From the NCBI GenBank assembly GCA_963658405.1, contig CAVKQI010000123.1:1-5809 (forward strand): 5,809 nt of DNA. The letters are read 5' to 3'. Origin of the DNA: CAG-791 sp963658405. GTDB lineage: Bacteria > Bacillota > Clostridia > Lachnospirales > Lachnospiraceae. The notes beneath the pieces are model-generated. The model made no database searches. It saw nothing but the letters and a program-made list of their open reading frames with translations, and was not told the DNA's origin. The translations under genes and the position numbers were made by a program. How positions within the stretch are numbered: the first letter of the stretch is position 1; the number at the start of each line of letters is the position of its first letter. This document shows positions 1 through 4,738 of the stretch, in pieces.

Positions 1-2
1 AG

Positions 3-1046
3 TTACAATTTTTTTATCTTCCCATAAGCGCTGCAATAGAGCCCCGGTGCCAGCAGATACAGTCTGATCTTCAGGCGATAGCTGCCGGGCAGCGCGGCCA
101 TAACCCCCGGCACCTGCAGATAGCGCCGGAGCTTTTCTGCGATCTGCTCTCTTTCCTTCTGATAGGATGCGCCGCCCTTGTCTGTCAGCTTTCCCGCTAC
201 CAGCATGGCCGAGATGCACTGAATGGCTGCCACCTTGCTCTTTACCGCCGGCTTTTCCCAAAGCGTCGGGAACTGCCTCTCCAGCAGGTGCTGCGCCTTT
301 TCCCAGCAAATGGCCTGATCCATATAGGAAGGGGTAAAGGGTCTTTCCATAGCGCCTGCCGGATTCTGATAATAGGCATACAGGGGCGTATCGATGCGGG
401 CGACTTTCTCAGTCTCCGGCAAAAGGGAGAGCAAAAAGAACATATCCTCGCCGATGGTGAGATCCTCCGGAAAGCGGTGCGTCCCGATCAGATCCCTTCT
501 GAAAATCTTGCTCCAAATCCTCGTATCGGACTGCAGGATGCCATTCTCTGCAAATTCTTCTCCGGTATATACCGTGACCCGGTCCCTTTGCGCCTTATCC
601 CGGCCTATCTCCATGGCTTTTTCTTTTTCCGGAAGTTCTGAAAGAGAAGGCATCTCTCCATAGATACGGAAACCGCAGCCGGCGATCCCGCTGCCGGTAT
701 CCGCCGCCAACGTCATCAATGTCCGGATCAGGGACGGCAGCATCATATCATCGGCGTCCAGGAAGGTAATCCACGCTCCCTTAGCCAGCGTAAGTCCCAG
801 ATTCCGAGCCCCGGAGACGCCGGGAGCCTCTCTGTGCGCCAGGATCACCTGGGGATAACGGTCTGCCAGAGCCTGACACAGCCGCCCCGTCTCGTCCTGG
901 GAGCCGTCATCGATGAGGATGATCTCCAGATTCTTCCAGGTCTGCGTCAGTGCACTGCCCACCGCCGCCTCCAGGGTAGCCGCTGCATTGTGCACCGGTA
1001 TGATAATGCTCACTAAAGGCTCATTTATCTCCTGCATTTCTTTCAA
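3..1046 (-). CDS. GT2-family glycosyltransferase (GT-A fold), second of two
   Basis: Predicted inverting cytosolic glycosyltransferase of 347 residues, complete within the window. Domain layout is canonical: LVSIIIPVHNAAATLEAAV (11-29), EIILIDDGSQDETG (41-54) with the DDGS nucleotide-binding motif, APGVSGARNLGL (74-85), WITFLDADD (92-100) with the DXD, IWSKIFRRDL (177-186), and TIGEDMFF (197-204) carrying the probable catalytic acid pair. The C-terminal third is helical and basic, without a clear membrane segment. The start is TTG (1046-1044), supported by GGAGG six bases upstream; the first ATG, three codons later, is about 15 bases from that site and too far. It lies 58 bases after the other GT2 gene. 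The two are paralogous in fold but differ after the second strand, so they probably act on different acceptors. It ends in TAA at 5-3, so anything downstream is outside the window. Confidence 0.94.
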   Translation of the reverse strand: MKEMQEINEPLVSIIIPVHNAAATLEAAVGSALTQTWKNLEIILIDDGSQDETGRLCQALADRYPQVILAHREAPGVSGARNLGLTLAKGAWITFLDADDMMLPSLIRTLMTLAADTGSGIAGCGFRIYGEMPSLSELPEKEKAMEIGRDKAQRDRVTVYTGEEFAENGILQSDTRIWSKIFRRDLIGTHRFPEDLTIGEDMFFLLSLLPETEKVARIDTPLYAYYQNPAGAMERPFTPSYMDQAICWEKAQHLLERQFPTLWEKPAVKSKVAAIQCISAMLVAGKLTDKGGASYQKEREQIAEKLRRYLQVPGVMAALPGSYRLKIRLYLLAPGLYCSAYGKIKKL

Positions 1047-1052
1047 GCTTTA

Positions 1053-1057
1053 CCTCC
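1053..1057 (-). promoter_or_regulatory. Ribosome binding site GGAGG that sets a TTG start
   Basis: GGAGG lies six bases before the TTG at 1046, which is ideal spacing. The next possible start, an ATG at 1037, would be about 15 bases away, so this site selects the rare TTG codon. Confidence 0.8.
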
Positions 1058-1104
1058 ATAACGCGGCAACGTGAAGAAAATTTGCAAAGCCGAATTCTCC
1101 TTCC

Positions 1105-2163
1105 TCATGCCTTTTTTGCCTGCCGCCATTTCTGCATCTGAAAGATCCACCGCACCAGCAGGATCCTCGCTCTGTCCGGCCGGCGCATCATAAAAGCGAT
1201 CAGCCGGTTGGCCGTCTCACTTACCGGCAGGGCGCACCGGCGCATCAGGGCCGGCGTATCTTCCTGCCTGCAAAGCTGCCGTATCCTGCTGCAGCTGTCC
1301 TTACTGCTATTTCGCAGTTCATTTTTCATTACCAGCATAAAGAGGAAAAGGAACTCTCCGTCTGCCTGTCTCTTTGCATGGGGCACTTTCTTATCATGCA
1401 GCACCTGCTCGATGATGCCCCGAAGCCGCAGGATATTGTCATACAGTCCCGGATCGCTGGCATGTACCATGGAGGAAGCCTCATACACATAATGGTACCC
1501 ATAGCAGTCCTCCAAGATCACCACCCGCTTTGCATCCAGGATCGTAGGCAGCACGATGTTCACGTCCTCTCCCATGCGGATCGAGGGATCACAGTAATGC
1601 ATGTTTTTTTCCAGCAGTTCCCTGGAAAAAAGCTTCATGCACCGGGAGAGGATCACCGTCCGTTCCTCCCTGCCCAGGATGCGGCCAAAGATCTCTTTCC
1701 TGAGCCTGTCCCCTTCGTAGATGCCGGGGGCCGCGCCGTTTTTCTTTTTTTCCTCTGTTCCCAGCCACTCTCTGTCGATGACATAACTGCCGCAGATGAC
1801 CTCCTGCTTTTCCCATTCCGGGTGCGCCGGGCAGGGAAGGGCCGCTGCCAGCTTAGCCAGCATGTCCGCCTCGATCCAGTCATCGCTGTCCACAAAGGCA
1901 AGATAGGGGGCACTGCTCTCTTCCACGCCCCGCATCCAGGTCTTCATCAATCCCTCGTTTTTCTTATGGATCACATAGACCCGGCCGTCGCTCTCTGCGA
2001 TACGGTCACAGAGAGCAGAGCTGCCGTCCGTAGCTCCGTCGTCGATGAGCCAGAGCTCCAGATTCCGGTAAGTCTGTCCCAGAATACTCTGTGCGCACCG
2101 CTCCAGGGTCCTGCAATTATTATAAACCGGTACGATCACCGCCAGTTTCCTAGATTCATCCAT
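1105..2163 (-). CDS. GT2-family glycosyltransferase (GT-A fold), first of two
   Basis: Predicted inverting, metal-dependent glycosyltransferase acting on the cytosolic face, using a nucleotide sugar to extend a lipid-linked repeat unit. Counted from the ATG at 2163 (352 residues): VPVYNN (11-16) and DDGATDGS (41-48) form the nucleotide-binding start, DSDD (92-95) is the metal-binding DXD, CMKLFSRELL (175-184) is the usual acceptor-side segment, and GED (198-200) supplies the probable catalytic base. The segment after the second strand reads NEGLMKTWMRG (69-79) where most relatives have a GGxSxARNxG-like stretch. The basic C-terminal third (about 245-352) is poorly informative; I see no membrane helix. 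An in-frame ATG at 2175-2173 adds MGII but has no upstream ribosome binding site; the ATG at 2163 follows GGGG by six bases, so I prefer it, at moderate certainty. It ends in TGA. The gene follows the hairpin-rich gap and lies 58 bases before the second GT2 gene. Sugar specificity is unknown. Confidence 0.92.
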   Translation of the reverse strand: MDESRKLAVIVPVYNNCRTLERCAQSILGQTYRNLELWLIDDGATDGSSALCDRIAESDGRVYVIHKKNEGLMKTWMRGVEESSAPYLAFVDSDDWIEADMLAKLAAALPCPAHPEWEKQEVICGSYVIDREWLGTEEKKKNGAAPGIYEGDRLRKEIFGRILGREERTVILSRCMKLFSRELLEKNMHYCDPSIRMGEDVNIVLPTILDAKRVVILEDCYGYHYVYEASSMVHASDPGLYDNILRLRGIIEQVLHDKKVPHAKRQADGEFLFLFMLVMKNELRNSSKDSCSRIRQLCRQEDTPALMRRCALPVSETANRLIAFMMRRPDRARILLVRWIFQMQKWRQAKKA

Positions 2164-2201
2164 TATAATCCCCATTCCGCAGGCGCCCGCGCCGGAGGAA
2201 T

Positions 2202-2230
2202 CGCAAAGCGAATCTTTGATTCGATTTGCG
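2202..2230. repeat. 13-bp inverted repeat with one mismatch
   Basis: Arms cgcaaagcgaatc (2202-2214) and gattcgatttgcg (2218-2230) pair at 12 of 13 positions around the loop ttt. It ends about 40 bases before the preferred ATG of the first GT2 gene, so it lies in that gene's leader. Confidence 0.75.
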
Positions 2231-2236
2231 TTCAGG

Positions 2237-2265
2237 GCTATTTGTGACGCCTGCGCACAAATAGC
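2237..2265. repeat. Perfect 10-bp inverted repeat
   Basis: Arms gctatttgtg (2237-2246) and cacaaatagc (2256-2265) pair perfectly around the 9-base loop acgcctgcg. No T-run follows on the minus strand. Confidence 0.8.
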
Positions 2266-2272
2266 TGCGCGA

Positions 2273-2296
2273 AAAATACGATATCAATCGTATTTT
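2273..2296. repeat. Perfect 10-bp A+T-rich inverted repeat
   Basis: Arms aaaatacgat (2273-2282) and atcgtatttt (2287-2296) pair around the loop atca. In the minus-strand transcript the stem ends in ATTTTT, so it has the outline of an intrinsic terminator, but the stem is weak and the next gene of the operon follows; at most it would attenuate. Confidence 0.75.
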
Positions 2297-2351
2297 CACA
2301 CTTATGGCCTCGTTATGCTGCTGTGCTTTGCTTTCCGGCGCATCGCTGTTC

Positions 2352-2374
2352 ATTACGTCGCTACGAAGACTAAT
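2352..2374. repeat. Imperfect inverted repeat carrying a module shared with 4067-4087
   Basis: Arms atta+gtc (2352-2355, 2357-2359, with C2356 bulged) pair with gac+taat (2368-2374) around an 8-base loop. The flanks attacg and aagactaattccc recur in the 4067-4087 hairpin, where the pairing is longer and perfect. Confidence 0.5.
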
Positions 2375-2390
2375 TCCCCGACATATTCAC

Positions 2391-2417
2391 CGAGGGAAGC
2401 CCATAGAGCTTCCCTCG
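2391..2417. repeat. Perfect 10-bp inverted repeat
   Basis: Arms cgagggaagc (2391-2400) and gcttccctcg (2408-2417) pair perfectly around a 7-base loop. It lies one base away from the 15-bp palindrome, so the two would stack as adjacent hairpins at the 3' end of the membrane-protein message. Confidence 0.8.
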
Positions 2418-2418
2418 T

Positions 2419-2454
2419 ATTTACCTTAAATGCTGCCCTGCATTTAAGGTAAAT
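2419..2454. repeat. Perfect 15-bp inverted repeat across the stop codon of the membrane-protein gene
   Basis: Arms atttaccttaaatgc (2419-2433) and gcatttaaggtaaat (2440-2454) match perfectly around a 6-base loop. Read on the minus strand, the palindrome encodes the last ten residues (FTLNAGQHLR) and the TAA stop of the membrane protein. It has no T-run after it on the minus strand, so it is not a classical terminator; a 3'-end stabilising or processing hairpin is more likely. Confidence 0.85.
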
Positions 2455-4022
2455 TGCTCCCTGGGCACGGCTGTCACCGAATTCTTGCCGTAAAATCTGG
2501 CCGTGGCCTGGTTGGTATAGCTCTCCGGGTCCTGCATCAGAGCCATATGCATAAAGGGTCCCTGTTCGCTGTTCATCTCAGGCACGGTCACGTCTGTCAC
2601 ATTCTCATCATTCAAAAGGGCAAAGCGCTCCTGCATCTGCGCCTCGTAATCCGCCAGCTGGCCGCTCCGCGCAAAGGAGAGGCAGGTATAATCCACGGTA
2701 TTGCGGATCAACCGGCTGCGGCCAAAGACCAGCAGCAGCGCCATTCCTGCCATAAGGAGCAGGGCTGCGGCCTTTTCTGCCATAGCTGCCTTCCGGCCTG
2801 TTTCAATCTGTTTCTTTTCCGCTGTTCTGACCGCTGCCGCCCTGTCGGCATTTCCGTTTCCTTTGCTGCTCTTTTCCTTCTGCTTTTCTTCCCAGCTGCG
2901 GCGCAGGGATCCGGTGATCCAGATCAGCGCCGTGGTCAGCAGCAGCAAAGTAGCGAAAAAGATGGTATCCGGTACGCCGCCGGAGACCTCCACCCCTGCA
3001 TAGATGCCCGGGGCATAGACTGCGCACAAAAGGATCCAGCAGACAAGGGTCATCAGCCACGGATGGGAAAAGCTCTTCTCATAGCGTTTCCGGCCGGCTG
3101 CCTTCCAGGTCAGCAGCACCACAAAGAGCACATACAGCACCAGCAGCGGCGCTGCGATCATAAACTGTACGGTGCCTGCGATGCTCTGAAGGGCCGACTG
3201 TCCCAGGGTATACAGGATCCGGCTGCCGTGAAAGCCGAAGTCATTGCCGCCGCGCACCGCATTTCCAGGTGCCTTGGCGCTGATGATAAAGCCGATCCCC
3301 TCCAAGGCCAGCGGCAGAAGCAGAAGAAGGCTTCTCTTCCTGCTCTGCTTCTCTCTGATGCCCGCCAGCAGTATAAAGAAAACCGCTGCCCCGGTCAGGG
3401 CAAGGGGCGGATAGCCGGCGCCGCCCAGGTATGTCATGCCCAGAACAATGCCCACCAGAAGGACCGGTGACGGATGCTGTGTCCTCGTCCACCGGATGGC
3501 GCCCGCCGTGCAGCACAGGCCTATACCGTAAGGGAACACATAGTGCGCCACACTGGTATACCAGAAAATGCCGCCCCGCAGGTAAGGCATATACTGCACC
3601 GAGCAAAAGCCCAGCACAAAAAAGATCGTCCAGAAAAACTCCCGGGGAAGTCCCGCCTGTCTCACCAGCAGCTCATAGAGCAGGATCCCCGTGCCTCCGA
3701 GAAGGAAGATCAATGCCAGCCAGGGCACGATATGATAGACCTTTTCTCCCCATACACTGGGCTCCAGGCAGAAGAGGACGATGGAGGACCATGTGCCCTG
3801 CCAGGAATCGTAGGCTCCTCTCACCTGGGAGAGTATGGAGGATACAGCCGCCGAAAAGCCGCCCCCGTCCCGCATTACCTGCCGCAGCCCCGCCCCGTAG
3901 TGCAGGTCATCACCGGATGCATAATCATAAAAAGACAACCACAGGATCGGCAGCAGGGATACCAGAAAACAGATGCCGGATGCTGCGGACAGCATTTTCC
4001 ATTTTTTCTCTTTTATTTTCAT
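2421..4022 (-). CDS. Polytopic membrane protein, DUF6056-like, possible GT-C-type glycosyltransferase
   Basis: Integral membrane protein of 533 residues from the ATG at 4022, with roughly 11-12 predicted membrane segments (about 10-30, 78-88, 96-118, 128-145, 160-177, 186-200, 205-222, 231-248, 284-305, 321-342, 352-371, 418-434). Visible motifs are GDDLHYG (37-43) just after the first helix, YDSWQGTWSS (71-80), WYTSVAHYVFPY (154-165), APGNAVRGG (251-259) and a C-terminal YGKNSV (511-516). From memory these resemble the DUF6056 group found in Bacillota surface-glycan loci. The acidic pair in the first outer loop is typical of GT-C enzymes using polyprenyl-phosphate sugars, so outward-facing glycosylation is a reasonable but unproven role. 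A charged, Lys/Glu-rich loop (about 374-417) precedes the last helix, and a soluble tail (435-533) should be outside. Upstream ATG 4031-4029 is in frame (adds MVS), but AGGA at 4034-4031 is spaced for the ATG at 4022-4020. The last ten codons and stop lie inside a 15-bp palindrome. Confidence 0.88.
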   Translation of the reverse strand: MKIKEKKWKMLSAASGICFLVSLLPILWLSFYDYASGDDLHYGAGLRQVMRDGGGFSAAVSSILSQVRGAYDSWQGTWSSIVLFCLEPSVWGEKVYHIVPWLALIFLLGGTGILLYELLVRQAGLPREFFWTIFFVLGFCSVQYMPYLRGGIFWYTSVAHYVFPYGIGLCCTAGAIRWTRTQHPSPVLLVGIVLGMTYLGGAGYPPLALTGAAVFFILLAGIREKQSRKRSLLLLLPLALEGIGFIISAKAPGNAVRGGNDFGFHGSRILYTLGQSALQSIAGTVQFMIAAPLLVLYVLFVVLLTWKAAGRKRYEKSFSHPWLMTLVCWILLCAVYAPGIYAGVEVSGGVPDTIFFATLLLLTTALIWITGSLRRSWEEKQKEKSSKGNGNADRAAAVRTAEKKQIETGRKAAMAEKAAALLLMAGMALLLVFGRSRLIRNTVDYTCLSFARSGQLADYEAQMQERFALLNDENVTDVTVPEMNSEQGPFMHMALMQDPESYTNQATARFYGKNSVTAVPREQFTLNAGQHLR

Positions 4023-4030
4023 ACTTACCA

Positions 4031-4034
4031 TCCT
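4031..4034 (-). promoter_or_regulatory. Probable ribosome binding site (AGGA) of the membrane-protein gene
   Basis: AGGA lies eight bases before the ATG at 4022. It overlaps the alternative upstream ATG at 4031, which argues against that start. The 9-bp hairpin at 4035-4056 touches its 5' side, so folding of that hairpin could affect ribosome access. Confidence 0.5.
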
Positions 4035-4056
4035 GTGCCGCAGTCTGCTGCGGCAC
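4035..4056. repeat. Perfect 9-bp G+C-rich inverted repeat against a ribosome binding site
   Basis: Arms gtgccgcag (4035-4043) and ctgcggcac (4048-4056) pair around a 4-base loop. In the minus-strand transcript the hairpin ends exactly where the AGGA of the membrane-protein gene begins, and 13 bases before its preferred ATG. Confidence 0.75.
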
Positions 4057-4061
4057 CGCGA

Positions 4062-4088
4062 AGGGAATTACGCAAAGGCTAATTCCCT
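4062..4088. repeat. Perfect 9-bp inverted repeat sharing a module with 2352-2378
   Basis: Arms agggaatta (4062-4070) and taattccct (4080-4088) pair around a 9-base loop. It lies in the gap between the acetyltransferase and membrane-protein genes. Its inner part attacg and outer part aaggctaattccc closely match 2352-2357 and 2366-2378. Confidence 0.75.
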
Positions 4089-4124
4089 GATGCGATCACA
4101 AATTGATAAAGTATACGCCGCTGT

Positions 4125-4646
4125 TTACCTGGCCTTAGCCTTGGGTCCCGTCATTACCGTGCCTGCCGGTATATCCCCTTTTACCACACACCCCGCGCCG
4201 ATGACGCAGTGATCCCCGATGGTGGTGCCCCGCAGGATCGTCACGTTGGCGCCCGCCCATACATCATTGCCGATGCAGACCGGTGTGGTCAAAAATTCCG
4301 GTTCCTGCTCGCTGCGGCGCTTATAATTGTGATCCTGGTCAACGATCACCAGATTATTGCCGAATTTGCACCGGTCTCCTATGCTCACCTGTTCCATGGC
4401 GGTAATGCAGCACCCGGTATTAAAAAAGCAGTGACTGCCGATGCGGAGTCTGCCGCCGTCTGCCACCAGCCACAGGCCGCCCCGGTTCTGGTTATAGCTT
4501 CCCATGTCGATCCTGCCGCCCCGGCGGATCTCCGGATGCAGGGTATCAAAGCTCTGGATCATGCCCATGGAAAGGCAGCTGCCGAAGCGAAGCTTCCAGA
4601 GCACGCCCCACAGTCCGTTTTTTATATAAACCAATGGATTTCTCAC
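4125..4646 (-). CDS. Hexapeptide-repeat (left-handed beta-helix) O-acetyltransferase
   Basis: Predicted cytosolic acetyl-CoA-dependent O-acetyltransferase of the LacA/Maa/WcaF/CapG type, here most likely acetylating a sugar of the polysaccharide repeat unit. The 173 residues fit a small single-domain member. A hydrophobic or basic N-terminal segment (1-35) precedes irregular hexapeptide turns: GRIDMGSYNQNRGG, LRIGSHCFFNTGCCITA, VSIGDRCKFGNNLVIVDQDHNY, then CIGNDVWAGANVTILRGTTIGDHCVIGAGCVVKGDIP. His106 in DQDHNY sits where the catalytic histidine of this family lies. The end, IPAGTVMTGPKAKAR, is a variant of the usual GNPAK finish. The start is GTG (4646-4644), six bases after a GGGGAGG ribosome binding site; an ATG TAA in the same frame lies between them, so ATG cannot be the start. 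It sits 82 bases after the GT4 gene and about 100 before the membrane-protein gene, so co-transcription is likely. The exact acceptor is unknown. Confidence 0.93.
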   Translation of the reverse strand: MRNPLVYIKNGLWGVLWKLRFGSCLSMGMIQSFDTLHPEIRRGGRIDMGSYNQNRGGLWLVADGGRLRIGSHCFFNTGCCITAMEQVSIGDRCKFGNNLVIVDQDHNYKRRSEQEPEFLTTPVCIGNDVWAGANVTILRGTTIGDHCVIGAGCVVKGDIPAGTVMTGPKAKAR

Positions 4647-4652
4647 TTACAT

Positions 4653-4659
4653 CCTCCCC
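4653..4659 (-). promoter_or_regulatory. Ribosome binding site GGGGAGG that sets a GTG start
   Basis: GGGGAGG ends six bases before the GTG at 4646. The intervening bases are ATGTAA, an in-frame start directly followed by a stop, so only the GTG can open the acetyltransferase reading frame. Confidence 0.8.
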
Positions 4660-4689
4660 GTCCGTCTCTTTTCCCTACCTGCGACAATC

Positions 4690-4706
4690 GGTCTGCTGAG
4701 CAGACC
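4690..4706. repeat. Short near-perfect palindrome in the GT4-acetyltransferase gap
   Basis: ggtctgctgagcagacc is an 8-bp palindrome around a single central base; as RNA it would give a 6-bp stem with a 5-base loop. No T-run follows on the minus strand. It could also be a protein-binding site, but nothing in the sequence identifies one. Confidence 0.4.
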
Positions 4707-4708
4707 TA

Positions 4709-4738
4709 AAAAGGACAGACTTTTCTGCTTATCCTTTT
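4709..4738. repeat. Bulged hairpin over the stop codon of the GT4 gene
   Basis: aaaagga (4709-4715) pairs with tcctttt (4732-4738), and caga (4716-4719) with tctg (4724-4727), leaving a 4-base bulge at 4728-4731 that includes part of the TAA. On the minus strand a T5 run forms the end of the stem. It could be a weak terminator or a processing structure; the low G+C stem makes me unsure. Confidence 0.35.

Larger units (their letters stand above)
2202..2454. repeat. Cluster of six consecutive hairpin-forming inverted repeats
   Basis: This covers the gap between the membrane-protein gene and the first GT2 gene, plus the 3' end of the former. Six inverted repeats with mostly unrelated stems follow one another at 2202-2230, 2237-2265, 2273-2296, 2352-2374, 2391-2417 and 2419-2454, each described separately. 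The stretch 2297-2351 shows no clear pairing. An open frame on the minus strand from the ATG at 2353 (65 codons) runs through most of the cluster, but it has no ribosome binding site and I read it as accidental. The layout suggests a dispersed intergenic repeat of composite build; that is inference. Confidence 0.7.

Noticed and set aside
1378..2247. Plus-strand open frame of 289 codons opposite the first GT2 gene
   Set aside because: Antisense to intact GT2 motifs, with no recognisable domain, so treated as a shadow frame.
2156..2353. Minus-strand 65-codon frame through the hairpin cluster
   Set aside because: No ribosome binding site before its ATG, it runs straight through four inverted repeats, and it overlaps the start of the GT2 gene. 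It could recur as a spurious hypothetical wherever the repeat occurs.
2202..2454. CRISPR array or riboswitch as an explanation for the repeats
   Set aside because: The units are inverted, mostly of different sequence and without equal spacers, so not CRISPR. No known riboswitch core could be recognised, and the cluster sits inside an operon and partly in coding sequence.
2202..2454. Remnant of an insertion sequence
   Set aside because: No transposase fragment and no single pair of terminal inverted repeats enclosing the region; each palindrome is local.
2454..3470. Long plus-strand open frame of 338 codons opposite the membrane-protein gene
   Set aside because: It lies fully antisense to a gene with clear membrane helices and motifs, its product is rich in His, Gln and Cys without any family pattern, and it looks like a by-product of high G+C.
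3431..4090. Two overlapping plus-strand open frames of about 200 codons opposite the 5' part of the membrane-protein gene
   Set aside because: Two frames open at once over the same bases indicates stop-poor composition, not genes; the products are Pro/Arg/His-rich with no domain.
4105..4124. Possible internal promoter with a TATACT hexamer on the minus strand
   Set aside because: No matching -35 element at 16-18 bases upstream, and gene spacing is compatible with read-through from upstream.
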